This document shows positions 1 through 8,516 of a stretch of 34,538 nt of DNA, one piece after another (within the stretch, counting starts at the first letter, position 1; each line of letters opens with the position of its first letter). A program made the translations under genes and the position numbers. The DNA comes from Streptosporangiaceae bacterium. GTDB lineage: Bacteria > Actinomycetota > Actinomycetes > Streptosporangiales > Streptosporangiaceae. The notes beneath the pieces were generated by a model. The model worked only from the letters and a program-made list of their open reading frames with translations. It ran no database searches and was not told the origin of the DNA. The DNA is taken from positions 1 to 34,538 of the forward strand of contig JASHQL010000034.1 of NCBI GenBank assembly GCA_030039155.1, in the 5' to 3' direction.

Positions 1-2
1 AG

Positions 3-566
3 AACCCGCTGGTGGACGCCGAAAACGGCCGGGCGCTGCACAACGGCAACTTCCACGGCGCGTACGTGACGCTCGCGCTCGACGGCTCGCGGCAGGCGCT
101 CTACTCGGTCGCCGCGCTGTCGCTGGCCCGGCTGGCCGCGCTGACCGAGCCTGCCAGGACCGGGCTGCGACCGTTCCTGGCAGGCGGCCCGCCTGGCAGC
201 TCAGGAATCATGATCCTCGAGTACACGGCCAGCTCCGCGCTGGCCGAACTACGCGCGCTGGCGGCGCCGGTCTCGCTCGGCGCCGCCGTGCTGTCGCACG
301 GCGCCGAGGAGCATGCGGCCTTCTCGCCGCAGGCCGCCCGGGCGACCTCCGCCATGGTGCCGCGGCTGCGCACGGTGCTGGCCTGCGAACTGGTCGCCGC
401 CGTGCGCGGGCTGCGCCAGCGCGGCACCGAGCCAGCGGGCGAGCAGCTGCGGGCGGTATACGACCGGTGCCATGCCCAGCTCGCCGCAGACGACGACGAC
501 CGGCCACTCGACGCGGACGTCGCCGCGGCCGAGCAGGTCATCGCCACCCTGGCGGCGGACCGATAG
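3..566 (+). CDS. Aromatic amino acid / histidine ammonia-lyase, C-terminal part (5' end outside window)
   Basis: The frame is open from the window edge (first whole codon at 3, reading N-P-L-V-D) to TAG at 564-566, so only about the last 187 residues are present. The segment H-N-G-N-F-H-G, followed by a long helical region with P-G-S-S-G-I-M and A-E-E-H-A-A-F, matches the C-terminal half of the MIO-dependent ammonia-lyase family (HAL/PAL/TAL). In that family the glutamate in the Q-E-D-H equivalent helps bind or deprotonate the substrate. The A-S-G motif that forms the MIO cofactor lies upstream of the window, so activity and substrate (His, Phe or Tyr) cannot be judged. The gene converges on the peptide-importer operon, with a 97-bp gap. 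Confidence 0.85.
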   Translation, partial: NPLVDAENGRALHNGNFHGAYVTLALDGSRQALYSVAALSLARLAALTEPARTGLRPFLAGGPPGSSGIMILEYTASSALAELRALAAPVSLGAAVLSHGAEEHAAFSPQAARATSAMVPRLRTVLACELVAAVRGLRQRGTEPAGEQLRAVYDRCHAQLAADDDDRPLDADVAAAEQVIATLAADR

Positions 567-663
567 TCCCGGCCGCTCGTCCCGGCCGCTCGGCCAAGCC
601 GCTCGTACTGGCCGCGGTACTCGCGTGCGGTCAGCGCCGCTGGTCCGAGCCCGCCCGGCCCGG

Positions 664-1593
664 TCAGCGACGATCCAGCCGATGCTCGACCATGTCATGC
701 AGCCCGTCGCCGAGCACGTTGACGGCCAGCACGATGAGCACGATCGCGATCGCGGGCGGCCAGAGCTGCCACCAGTAGCCGTCGAACAGGTTGTCAATGC
801 CGGTGGTGAGCAGGTCGCCCCAGCTGGTAGCCGGGGGCGGCACGCTGAGCCCGAGGAACGCGACCGCGGCGTAGGTGAGGATCGCGTCGGCCATGCTCAG
901 CGTCGCGGTGACGACCACGGTGCCGATCACGTTCGGCAGCAGGTGCCTGAAGATCACCTGGACATGCCCGGCGCCGAACTGCCGGCTGACCTCGACGTAG
1001 TCGCGGGTGCGCAGGCTGAGCACCTCGCCGCGGACCAGCCGCGCCGCCGACTGCCAGCTCGCCGCGGTGATCGCCAGGACGATGATCAGCAGGGTCGGCG
1101 TCGTGATCGAGGCCAGCAGCACCACGAAGAACAGGAACGGGATGGCCAGCAGCGCGTCCACCACCCGCATCAGCGCCGCGTCCACGATGCCGCCGACGTA
1201 GCCGGCCACCGCGCCCCAGATCATGCCGAACGCGGTGCTCAGGATGGCCACCGCGAATCCGACCTCGAGCGTGCTCTGGCCGCCGACCATGAGCTGGCCG
1301 AGTTCGTCCCTGCCCTCCGGGCTGGTGCCGAGCGGATGCGCGGCCGACGGCGCCCGGTTGGCCAGCAGCAGATTGGTCGCCGTCTCGTTGGTGTGGTAGA
1401 GCAGCGGGCCGACAAAGCTGAAGAGCGTCAGGGCCACCACGGCGGCCAGCCCGGCAACCGCGAGCTTGTGCTGCCTTGCCGCGCTGAGCGCGCCGCGGGA
1501 CCGGCGCGGCTGCACGTCCTCGACCGGAGCCAGCAGTGGCTCCGGCCCGATTCCGGTACCCGGCCTCAGCATGCCGGTGGGCAGCTCAGCCAA
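664..1593 (-). CDS. Oligopeptide ABC transporter permease, DppC/OppC type
   Basis: An integral membrane subunit of a peptide/nickel-family ABC importer, 309 residues. The N-terminal region (residues about 1-45) is cytoplasmic. It is followed by a first membrane helix with H-K-L-A-V-A-G-L and then by the BPD_transp_1 permease core, including the EAA-loop region around R-Q-F-G-A-G-H-V-Q-V-I-F-R-H-L-L-P-N, which contacts the ATPase. The TTG at 1593 overlaps the upstream permease gene by 8 bp. An ATG at 1572 is a possible alternative, and neither has a strong ribosome-binding site. It is the last gene of the amidohydrolase-binding protein-permease operon. No ATPase gene follows before the convergent lyase gene. 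Confidence 0.9.
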   Translation of the reverse strand: MAELPTGMLRPGTGIGPEPLLAPVEDVQPRRSRGALSAARQHKLAVAGLAAVVALTLFSFVGPLLYHTNETATNLLLANRAPSAAHPLGTSPEGRDELGQLMVGGQSTLEVGFAVAILSTAFGMIWGAVAGYVGGIVDAALMRVVDALLAIPFLFFVVLLASITTPTLLIIVLAITAASWQSAARLVRGEVLSLRTRDYVEVSRQFGAGHVQVIFRHLLPNVIGTVVVTATLSMADAILTYAAVAFLGLSVPPPATSWGDLLTTGIDNLFDGYWWQLWPPAIAIVLIVLAVNVLGDGLHDMVEHRLDRR

Positions 1594-2527
1594 CGCGCAC
1601 CCGCGGATCCATGATCGCGTAGCCCAGATCGGCCAGCAGCGAGCCGACGACCACCGAGGCGGTCACCACGAGCACCACCCCGAGCAGCACCGGGTAGTCG
1701 CGGTCCTGCGACGCGTTCCAGAACAGCAGGCCGATGCCGGGGAAGTTGAACAGCTCCTCGATGATCAGCGCGCCCGAGAACACATAAGGCAGCGTCAGCC
1801 CAAGGTTGGTGATCGTGCTGCTGAGCGAGTTGCGCAGCACGTGCCTGACCAGCACCCGGCGCGGCGAGTTGCCTTTGGCCAGGGCCGTCCTGACATAGTC
1901 CTCCAGCATGTTGTCGATCACCGACGCCCGCATGTACCGGCTGTAGTAGCTGACGTTGCCAAGCGTCAGCGCTGCGATCGGCAGTACCAGCACGGAGACG
2001 TCGGTCGGCAGGCTGGTCCCGAAGGCGGTGGCGGTGGACGGCAGCACGGGCAGGTCCAGGTTCAGCAGGATGATCAGGATCACCCCGAGCAGGAAGTCCG
2101 GCATCGCGTAGAGGATCAGCATGGACGCGCTCAGCGCGTGATCGTCTGGACGGTTCCGCCGGTAGCCCTGCCACAGTCCCATCGGAACGCCGATCGCGAC
2201 GGTGAGCGCCGAGGAGATCCCGACCAGCAGCAGGGTGCGCGGCAGGTAGTGCGCGAGCAGCCCGGCAACCGGCTGATTCAGCTTGTAGGAGAAGCCGAAG
2301 TTGCCTTCCACCAGGTGCAGCAGCCAGATGCCGAACTGCACAGGCAACGGCTTGAGCAGTCCCTCGGTGCGCTCGAGCTGGTGCACCGAGTAGGTGGACG
2401 CCCGCGGGCCGAGCTGGGCCCGCACGAGCCCGCCCGGCAGCGCATGCAGGATCACGAACACGACCACCGACACGATCAGCATGACCAGGACTGCCTGCAG
2501 CAGCCGGCGGATCAGGTAGCTGAGCAT
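1586..2527 (-). CDS. Oligopeptide ABC transporter permease, DppB/OppB type
   Basis: A 313-residue membrane protein starting at ATG 2527 with M-L-S-Y-L-I-R-R-L-L-Q-A, the typical start of DppB-like permeases. That opening helix is followed by a large periplasmic segment and five further helices. The permease core carries the EAA-like loop A-L-A-K-G-N-S-P-R-R-V-L-V-R-H-V-L-R-N-S and ends with M-D-P-R-V-R-V-G, a common tail in this family. It should pair with the DppC-type product encoded by the overlapping next gene to form the transmembrane channel. The binding-protein gene lies 49 bp upstream on the same strand, so both are probably on one transcript. The transported substrate cannot be read from the permease. 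Confidence 0.92.
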   Translation of the reverse strand: MLSYLIRRLLQAVLVMLIVSVVVFVILHALPGGLVRAQLGPRASTYSVHQLERTEGLLKPLPVQFGIWLLHLVEGNFGFSYKLNQPVAGLLAHYLPRTLLLVGISSALTVAIGVPMGLWQGYRRNRPDDHALSASMLILYAMPDFLLGVILIILLNLDLPVLPSTATAFGTSLPTDVSVLVLPIAALTLGNVSYYSRYMRASVIDNMLEDYVRTALAKGNSPRRVLVRHVLRNSLSSTITNLGLTLPYVFSGALIIEELFNFPGIGLLFWNASQDRDYPVLLGVVLVVTASVVVGSLLADLGYAIMDPRVRVG

Positions 2528-2576
2528 CGCGACCCGTTCCGCCGGCGCTGCCTGGCCGCCGCTGGCGGCGGCCCGC

Positions 2577-4409
2577 TCACTTGGTGAAGTACCAGTTCTC
2601 TGGCAGCTCGTTGGCGAAGACCTGCTGCGGCTGCCAGCCGTGCAGGGTGTCCTTCACCACCGAGATCTGGTTGTCGACGGTCGGGAACCACAGCGCGGCG
2701 ATGTTCCTCGACAGGTAGTTCTCCTCCGCGTACAGGCTCGCCACGCCGGTGCTGGTCGTGGTGGTGACGATGAGCTTGTCCGCCGTCTTCGAGGAGTATC
2801 CGCCGGTCCAGTAGTTGGCGCCGGTCTGGAAGATCCCGTCAGAGGACGGGTAGACATCGCCCTGCCCGTAGTTCCACATCCAGTCCGCGTAGATCAAGAT
2901 CCCGTAGTCGCACGGACCGGGCGGGCAGATCCCGCCGATGGAGAACATGGTCGTCTCGGTCTGCGGATCCAGCACGATCTGCACGCCGGCGCTCTTCGCC
3001 GCGGTCTGATAGGCCTCCACCTCGGCCTCCAGGCTCGGCTCGCCGGTCGAGTACATCAGCTTGAAGTCCAGCACCCGGCCTGCCGCGATGCCCGCGCCGC
3101 AGTCAGCGGCCCCGGTGCCCGCGTGCTTGCAGACCAGGTAGCCGCCTGAACCCGGTGCCCAGCCGTGCGCCTCGAGCAGGTTGCGGGCCGCCGTCACCGA
3201 GTACGGGTCGGGATCGGTCTTCTCCTCCGCGCTGACGTAGCTGGAGCCCGGCAGGTTCGGCACCGGGCCGTAGGTGTACTGGCCGTAGCCGTGGAACAGC
3301 GTGTTCAGGTACAGCGGCTGATCCACCAGGTGCTGCAGCGCCTGGCGAATGTAGAGCTGCCGGACCAGCGGACCGTAGATCGGGCTGGTGTAGCCAAGCT
3401 CTGCCCACTGCGAGTACTCAGGCGCCCACGGGCTGACGGTGAAGCCGTGGGTTTCGAAGTACCCCTTCAGCCCGTAGTCATCGAGCGGCAGGTAGCCATA
3501 GTCGAGAATCCCGGACCGCAGCGCGTCCACCTCGGCGGTCTCATCAGGCTCGCTTTCGATCACCACCTGAGACAGCCGCGGCTTGACCGGCCCGCTGTAC
3601 TTGGTGTTCGGCTCCAGGGTCGTCTGGAAGGTGACCTGGTTGTAACCGGTGAGCCGCCACGGGCCGTCGACCGTCCGCCACAGCGGGCTGGTCGCGTAGG
3701 TGGAGACCTTCGACGCCTGTCCGTACAGGAAGCCGAACACCTTCTTGGCCCCGGCCGCGGTCAGGTCATAGTTGCCGACCTTGCCGGTCAGGCTCGTCCG
3801 GTCCCACGCCTGCTGCGGCAGCGGGAAGATCCAGGTCAGCTGGTTGTCGTCGAACCATTGCTGGCTATAGGACCTGTTGAGGTGCAAGACCACCTCGGAC
3901 GACGTCGGATAGCTGGCGCTGGTGATGTTGTCCGGCAGCTCTCCTGGCACGTACCAGGCGTCCTGTGTCTTGGCCTGCTGCACCAGGTTCAGGAAGAACT
4001 CCACGTCCCGCGACGTCACCGGCGTCCCGTCCGACCACAGGTAGTGCTTCAGGTGAATCGTGACCGTCTGGTTGTGGTCCGACCACACCGGCGGGTAGGC
4101 CAGGCTGAGTTTCTGGTCGATCGTCGGGCTGGTGCCGTCGCCGGCGAAGTACAGCGGCCGGTAGAGCGCCTCCTCCACATTGAGATCCCACGGCTCGTTG
4201 TTCGCCTGGTTCTCGATCGGGAAGATCCAGCTGAAGTCCTGGCCGACGGCGAGCGCGAACGTCGCCGTCCCGCCCTTGAGCGGCGGCCCGGATGAGCTGT
4301 TGCTGTTGGCGACGTTGCCGGTGCAGGCGGCTACGACCAGCAGGCAGACCGCGCCGAGGGCGGTGTACAGCAGCCGCCGACGCCGACCCGCGAATCGTCT
4401 CGGAGTCAT
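2577..4409 (-). CDS. Oligopeptide-binding lipoprotein (SBP family 5)
   Basis: The extracytoplasmic solute receptor of the peptide importer, 610 residues from ATG 4409. This start is chosen because an AGGAGG sequence followed by AAGG lies directly before it. A start 18 bp further upstream would translate the ribosome-binding site itself. The Arg-rich n-region, hydrophobic helix and lipobox V-A-A-C give a lipoprotein signal peptide, so the mature protein should be anchored to the outer face of the membrane. The rest resembles SBP_bac_5 proteins, with segments such as K-H-Y-L-W-S-D-G-T-P-V-T-S-R-D-V typical of DppA/OppA. The length is at the long end for the family. The ligand may be a peptide or an amide linked to the amidohydrolase encoded upstream, which is inference. 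Confidence 0.93.
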   Translation of the reverse strand: MTPRRFAGRRRRLLYTALGAVCLLVVAACTGNVANSNSSSGPPLKGGTATFALAVGQDFSWIFPIENQANNEPWDLNVEEALYRPLYFAGDGTSPTIDQKLSLAYPPVWSDHNQTVTIHLKHYLWSDGTPVTSRDVEFFLNLVQQAKTQDAWYVPGELPDNITSASYPTSSEVVLHLNRSYSQQWFDDNQLTWIFPLPQQAWDRTSLTGKVGNYDLTAAGAKKVFGFLYGQASKVSTYATSPLWRTVDGPWRLTGYNQVTFQTTLEPNTKYSGPVKPRLSQVVIESEPDETAEVDALRSGILDYGYLPLDDYGLKGYFETHGFTVSPWAPEYSQWAELGYTSPIYGPLVRQLYIRQALQHLVDQPLYLNTLFHGYGQYTYGPVPNLPGSSYVSAEEKTDPDPYSVTAARNLLEAHGWAPGSGGYLVCKHAGTGAADCGAGIAAGRVLDFKLMYSTGEPSLEAEVEAYQTAAKSAGVQIVLDPQTETTMFSIGGICPPGPCDYGILIYADWMWNYGQGDVYPSSDGIFQTGANYWTGGYSSKTADKLIVTTTTSTGVASLYAEENYLSRNIAALWFPTVDNQISVVKDTLHGWQPQQVFANELPENWYFTK

Positions 4410-4462
4410 CCTTCCTCCTCGCGACATCTCCCACCATCGGGCCGCCGGGTAGCGGCCTTCGT

Positions 4463-6121
4463 CTATCTCCGTTGCTGGCCGTTGCGCTCGAAGGCGAGCT
4501 GGCCGCGGACCCAGGTATGCCGGACCGATGCCTGGCAGATCTGGCCGGCCGGCAGCGCGGCCAGGTCAGCGTCGACCACCACGAGGTCGGCGTCGAGCCC
4601 GGCGCGGATCGCGCCGGCGGTCGCCGCCATGCCGTTCACTTCGGCACTGCCCGAGGTGTACGCGGCCAGCGCCGAGTCAAGGCCGATGCGCTGCTGCGGC
4701 AAGAACGGCTGGTCGCCGGTGCCGCCCGCACTGGCCGGGAGGCTCCTGTTCACCGCCACATGAACACCCAGGATCGGGTCGGGGCTGCTCACCGGCCAGT
4801 CGCTGCCGGCGCACACCGCCGCGCCCGCGTCAACCAGCGAGCGGAACGGGTACTGCCAGCCGGACCTGCGCTCGCCGAGGAACGGGATCGTCAGCTCGTC
4901 CATCTGCGGCTCGTGCATGGCCCACAGCGGCTGGATGTTGGCCGTCGCCCCGACCTGGGCGAAGCGCGGCACGTCATCGGGATGCACGACCTGCAGGTGG
5001 GCCAGATGATGCCGCGCGCTCGGCTGCCCGTTCTGCCGCCTGGCTGCGGCGAGCGCGTCGAGCGCGTGCCGGACGGCGCGGTCGCCGAGCGCGTGAAAGT
5101 GGACCTGGAAGCCCGCCGCGTCCAGCGCCGTGACATACCGGCCAAGCTCGGCGGGATCGATGAAGTCGAGACCGGACTGCCCGGTCGCGCAGCCGTCCGC
5201 ATCCAGGTACGGCTCGAGCATCGCGGCCGTGTGATTCTCCGCCACGCCATCGAGCATCATCTTGACGCTGGTCGCGCGGAATGTGCCTGCCGCGGCCACG
5301 CTCCGCTGATGCAGCAACTCCGGCAGCTGCTCCAGGCCGCGGTGCCGGTCCCACCACAGCGCGCCGACGACGCTTGCCTGCAGCGTGCCGGCCTGCGCGG
5401 CGCGCAGGTACGCAGTCGTCGGGTCGGTCTCGTCGGCGGCCCGCCCGACGATCGCATCCTGCCAGCCGGTGATGCCAAGCGAGAGCAGGTAATCCTGGGC
5501 AGCCAGCAGCCCCTGGTAATAGTCCTCACTGGTGGCCGGCGGGATCAGCCGCGACACTAGCGAAGCCGCGCCCTCCTGCAGCATCCCGACCGGCTCGCCG
5601 TGCGCATCGCGCTCGATCCGGCCGTCCGGCGGGTCCGGCGTCCGCGCATCGATCCCGGCGAGCGTGAGTGCCCTGCTGTTCACCCACGCCCCGTGGCCGT
5701 CCTGGTTCGGCAGGAACACCGGCCGGTCAGCCACCACCGCGTCAAGGCTGTCCTTGGTCGGGATACCACCAGGAAACGCGCCCATCCACCAGCCGCCGCC
5801 AGTGATCCACTGCTCGTCCGGGTGGCTCCTGGCATAGCCGCCGATGATCTCGAGGTAGTCAGCCTCCGTGCTGGCTGCATGCAGGTCGCAGTGCCGGAGC
5901 TGGCTGCCGGCGAAGACCGGGTGCATGTGCGCGTCGATGAAGCCGGGCAGCAAGGTGCCGCCTGCCAGGTCCACCGGCTCGGCGGCATCCGCCTTGCCGG
6001 GCGGCCCGACGTCGACGATCTTGCCACCGCCGATCGTCACGCATGTACCGGCCGGCAGGAACCGAGTGCCATCGAACACCGACCCGTTGCGGAACAGGAA
6101 ATTCCCGGTGGCTGACCGCAC
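4463..6121 (-). CDS. YtcJ-like metal-dependent amidohydrolase (amidohydrolase family 3)
   Basis: A 552-residue hydrolase of the amidohydrolase superfamily. The GTG start at 6121 is supported by AAAGGGAGG four bases upstream. Visible motifs are the H-x-H metal motif (H65, H67 in D-A-H-M-H-P), H-F-H-A-L-G-D-R-A-V, H-L-A-H-L-Q-V-V and G-S-D-W-P-V-S. These are the usual metal-ligand and catalytic positions of the family-3 fold. No signal peptide is seen, so the enzyme is cytoplasmic. It is the first gene of the operon and lies 53 bp upstream of the binding-protein gene, so it may hydrolyse a C-N bond in the imported compound (inference). YtcJ-like enzymes have varied substrates and the name implies no specific one. 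Confidence 0.9.
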   Translation of the reverse strand: MRSATGNFLFRNGSVFDGTRFLPAGTCVTIGGGKIVDVGPPGKADAAEPVDLAGGTLLPGFIDAHMHPVFAGSQLRHCDLHAASTEADYLEIIGGYARSHPDEQWITGGGWWMGAFPGGIPTKDSLDAVVADRPVFLPNQDGHGAWVNSRALTLAGIDARTPDPPDGRIERDAHGEPVGMLQEGAASLVSRLIPPATSEDYYQGLLAAQDYLLSLGITGWQDAIVGRAADETDPTTAYLRAAQAGTLQASVVGALWWDRHRGLEQLPELLHQRSVAAAGTFRATSVKMMLDGVAENHTAAMLEPYLDADGCATGQSGLDFIDPAELGRYVTALDAAGFQVHFHALGDRAVRHALDALAAARRQNGQPSARHHLAHLQVVHPDDVPRFAQVGATANIQPLWAMHEPQMDELTIPFLGERRSGWQYPFRSLVDAGAAVCAGSDWPVSSPDPILGVHVAVNRSLPASAGGTGDQPFLPQQRIGLDSALAAYTSGSAEVNGMAATAGAIRAGLDADLVVVDADLAALPAGQICQASVRHTWVRGQLAFERNGQQRR

Positions 6122-6164
6122 TCAGCCTCCCTTTCCGGATGCGCCGCTTGCAAGACTTGGCGGC

Positions 6165-6193
6165 ACCGTATGACCGAGTGGGGCCATTGTCAA
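6165..6193 (-). promoter_or_regulatory. Promoter of the amidohydrolase/peptide-importer operon
   Basis: Read on the minus strand, TTGACA (6193-6188) is followed after exactly 17 bp by TACGGT (6170-6165). This is a perfect -35 and a TAnnnT -10 as used by actinobacterial housekeeping sigma factors. Transcription would start near 6158, giving a leader of roughly 37 nt before the GTG at 6121. The -35 box lies in the left arm of the palindrome at 6187-6217, so a bound repressor would block it. Confidence 0.7.
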
Positions 6194-6217
6194 TGCTTAT
6201 GACTAATGCATGGACAA
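6187..6217. promoter_or_regulatory. Imperfect palindrome, probable TetR operator
   Basis: The arms TTGTCAATGC (6187-6196) and GCATGGACAA (6208-6217) match as inverted repeats at 9 of 10 positions around an 11-bp spacer. The site lies between the divergent TetR gene and the amidohydrolase operon and covers the -35 box of the latter. On the plus strand, TTATGA (6197) and TAGACT (6220-6225), 17 bp apart, are a weaker candidate promoter for the TetR gene, also overlapping the site. One repressor could therefore control both directions. Confidence 0.6.
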
Positions 6218-6270
6218 GTTAGACTCCTCCCTGCCAACTGGCGAGCTCACGACCCGGCTGGGGGGACAGC

Positions 6271-7008
6271 ATGGCGGTAACCACGACCGCTCATCGTGCC
6301 CGGCGCCCGCGCCTGCAGCGCGGCAGCCTGAGCCGGGAGAAGATCGTCAGGGAGAGCCTGCGGCTGCTCGACGCTGACGGCATAGCCGGGTTCAGCCTGC
6401 CCAAGCTCGGCCGCGCCCTTGGCACAGATCCGACCGCGGTCTACCGGCATTTCGCCAGCAAGGATGATCTCATCCTGGCGATCGCCGACCAGCTCATCGA
6501 GGAGTCATCGGGCGGCCTGGTGCCCGGCGACTGCTGGGTGAGCACGCTGGCCGAGAGCACGCGCCGGCTGCGCACCACCTACCTGGCACATCCGGCGGCC
6601 GCCTCGCTGTCGGCTTACCGGACGACGCAGGGCCCGGCGGAGATGCACATCGTCGACGTCATCATCGGCGCGGTGCTCGCCGCCGGGTTCGAGGGCGCGG
6701 AGGCCGCGACGGTGTACCGCGCGATGGGCGACTTCGCCTTGTCGTGGGCCGGCTGCGAGGCATCGTTCCTGGCCCTGGACGAACGGCTACAGAAACGTGA
6801 CACCGACGCCTGGACCAGCGCGTACCTGGCGGTCGATCGCCGTCAGTACCCGCACATCTGGCAGGTAAGGACCGAGCTGCCTGGCGTCGGCGACGACGAG
6901 ATCTTCGAGACGATCCTGTCGTTCGTGATCGGCGGCCTGGTGGCGCGGGCGCCGCGGCCATGCGGCTGCGCTCAGCACCGGCAAGCCGCGGCCAACGGCA
7001 ACAGCTGA
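6271..7008 (+). CDS. TetR/AcrR family transcriptional regulator
   Basis: A 245-residue regulator with ATG at 6271 preceded by GGGGGGA. The N-terminal helix-turn-helix (residues about 24-70) reads S-R-E-K-I-V-R-E-S-L-R-L-L-D then A-V-Y-R-H-F-A-S-K-D-D-L, the typical TetR DNA-binding region. The C-terminal helical domain should bind a small ligand and form the dimer. It lies divergent from the amidohydrolase/peptide-importer operon and next to a palindrome that overlaps that operon's promoter, so it is most likely the operon's local repressor and may regulate itself. The last 20 residues are a low-complexity Cys/Gln/Asn tail. The ligand is unknown. Confidence 0.9.
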   Translation: MAVTTTAHRARRPRLQRGSLSREKIVRESLRLLDADGIAGFSLPKLGRALGTDPTAVYRHFASKDDLILAIADQLIEESSGGLVPGDCWVSTLAESTRRLRTTYLAHPAAASLSAYRTTQGPAEMHIVDVIIGAVLAAGFEGAEAATVYRAMGDFALSWAGCEASFLALDERLQKRDTDAWTSAYLAVDRRQYPHIWQVRTELPGVGDDEIFETILSFVIGGLVARAPRPCGCAQHRQAAANGNS

Positions 7009-7027
7009 CCGGCTGCTTGCCGGTCAG
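7005..7027. terminator. Bidirectional stem-loop between convergent genes
   Basis: CTGACCGG (7005-7012) and CCGGTCAG (7020-7027) form a perfect 8-bp stem with a 7-nt loop. The site sits in the 35-bp gap between the convergent TetR and zinc-ribbon genes, and the TetR stop codon is inside the left arm. There is no T tract, as is usual in high-GC actinobacteria. Confidence 0.5.
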
Positions 7028-7043
7028 ACGGCCCGCGGCGCGG

Positions 7044-7607
7044 CTACTGCGCCCGGTGGAGCCTGCCGTCGACAGTGGCCAGGTCCTGGCGCAGGTCGCG
7101 CAGCAGCGCGGTGCACTCGTCGCGGACCTTCCTGCCGCGGTGATCGAGGATCAGCAGCGCATCGCCGATGCGCTCGACTGCCCGCTCGACGGCGGCAGCG
7201 GCTGCCGCCATCGCCTCCGCCCGTCGCTGTGCTGCCTGGGCGGCGGGGTCGTCACCCGACCAGCCGCAGTGCGCACATCGGTAGCCGAGCAGTCGCGGTG
7301 CCTGGTAGACCGGCTCGGCGGCATTGCCGCAGCCGGCGCAGATGAGATCGTTGCCCGCGGGCTGCGCGGCCGGGGCGCCCGAGCGGACATTCTCGGCCTC
7401 GGCCATCCCGGCCATCACATGGTCAAGCTCGGCGTGGCAGCGCAGTACGGCCTCGTCATCCCCTGCGCGGTCGGCCTGGTCCAGCCGGACCAGCACGTCG
7501 GCCAGCAGCCGCGCGAGCTGGAGTTCGTCCGCCAGCGCCCGCCGCACCGCTCGGTTCCGTTCGACATGGTCGTCGGCCGGCGCAGCCTGGCTGTTCTGGC
7601 TTGGCAC
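7044..7607 (-). CDS. Small zinc-ribbon protein of unknown function
   Basis: A 187-residue soluble protein starting at GTG 7607, with AGAGGA eight bases upstream. The middle carries two C-x2-C knuckles, C-A-G-C-G-N and Y-R-C-A-H-C-G-W, a typical zinc ribbon. Both flanks are predicted to be long helices rich in Ala, Arg, Glu and Leu, likely to form coiled coil: residues about 15-70, and the region after the ribbon. I do not recognise a named family. The ribbon with helical arms suggests a nucleic-acid or protein adaptor, but this is only inferred from composition. It has no close operon partner. The ABC cassette upstream ends 177 bp away. Confidence 0.7.
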   Translation of the reverse strand: MPSQNSQAAPADDHVERNRAVRRALADELQLARLLADVLVRLDQADRAGDDEAVLRCHAELDHVMAGMAEAENVRSGAPAAQPAGNDLICAGCGNAAEPVYQAPRLLGYRCAHCGWSGDDPAAQAAQRRAEAMAAAAAAVERAVERIGDALLILDHRGRKVRDECTALLRDLRQDLATVDGRLHRAQ

Positions 7608-7784
7608 GGCCGGGCGTCCTCTCGTCAGACGTCAGGTGAACTCCGTGTGGCCAGGGTGACAGCCGAGCCTTGGCGAAACCTGGAAGAGATCCGCCGGCCT
7701 GCCAAGAGTCCGGCCGGCGGCTGACGGCGGCCGGGCGGCCGCCAGGTGGCGGCGCCGACGATCGCGCCGTTACCGATCGGGCGG

Positions 7785-8516
7785 TCAGCCAACTCGGGAC
7801 AGCGCAGTCGCCGGGTCCAGGCGGGCGGCGCGCCAGGCGCCGAGGGCACCAGCGAGCAGCGCGCCGAGCAGGCCGAGGCCGACCGCCAGCGCCACGATGC
7901 CGGGCGAGATCGGCGCGCTGAAATGGACAGCGACAGGGCCGTGACCTGGGGTCTTCGGCGGGCCGCCAGGACCGGGAACGGCATCGGCGAATCCGGTCAC
8001 GTTGACGGTCAGGGTCGGGCCGATGGCCGCCAGGATGGCGGCGCCGGCGTAGCCGAGCGCGACACCGGCCAGCGTTCCTGCCACGCCGATCGCGGCGGTC
8101 TCGGTGAGCACCTGCGCGGTGATCCGGCGGGCCGGCCAGCCGAGCGCCTTGAGTGTGCCGAACTCCCTGACCCGCCTGGCCACCGACGCCAGGGTGAGCA
8201 GGGTGGCGACGGCAACGGACGCGATGAGCGCGGCGGCCGCCACCCAGATGCCCAGGTGCGCGGCCAGGCCGGACGCCGTCGCCACCGCATCGTCCACGGT
8301 GCCGGCCGCGGCGTTCGAGGACGCCGCGTGGTCGAGGCTGTCCAGCACCCGATTCTGCGCGGCCCTGGTGCCCGATGCGGCGGCGCTGACCGTGATGACC
8401 AGGGCAACGCCCACCGCGAGGCCCGCACCGGTGGCGAGCGCCTGCCACCACCGGTGCCGTAGCTCGTGCCGCAGGTAGGTCAGGCGGAGCGTCCGGTCTT
8501 GCCGCAGGCGGCTCAC
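7785..8516 (-). CDS. FtsX-like ABC permease lacking the extracellular domain
   Basis: A 243-residue permease starting at GTG 8516, which overlaps the ATPase stop in a GTGA junction. Residues 8-60 are closely similar to the N-terminus of the neighbouring full-size permease (L-T-Y-L-R-x-E-L-R-H-R and G-L-A-V-G-V-A-L-V-I-T-V-S-A). The sequence then passes almost directly to the FtsX core, with R-R-V-R-E-F-G-T-L-K-A-L-G-W-P-A-R-R-I-T and the terminal W-R-A-A-R-L motif. About 200 residues corresponding to the periplasmic MacB-type domain are absent, yet the frame is intact and four membrane helices remain. It is probably a functional half of a heterodimeric transporter. A decayed paralog is possible but less likely. 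Confidence 0.85.
   Translation of the reverse strand: MSRLRQDRTLRLTYLRHELRHRWWQALATGAGLAVGVALVITVSAAASGTRAAQNRVLDSLDHAASSNAAAGTVDDAVATASGLAAHLGIWVAAAALIASVAVATLLTLASVARRVREFGTLKALGWPARRITAQVLTETAAIGVAGTLAGVALGYAGAAILAAIGPTLTVNVTGFADAVPGPGGPPKTPGHGPVAVHFSAPISPGIVALAVGLGLLGALLAGALGAWRAARLDPATALSRVG

Noticed and set aside
3-566. Assignment as a specific histidine or phenylalanine ammonia-lyase
   Set aside because: The MIO-forming and substrate-specificity residues lie outside the window. Only the family is supported.
3165-4295. Long open frame on the plus strand within the peptide-binding lipoprotein gene
   Set aside because: It lies fully antisense to a gene with clear family motifs, has Arg/Gly/Val-rich shadow composition and no ribosome-binding site.
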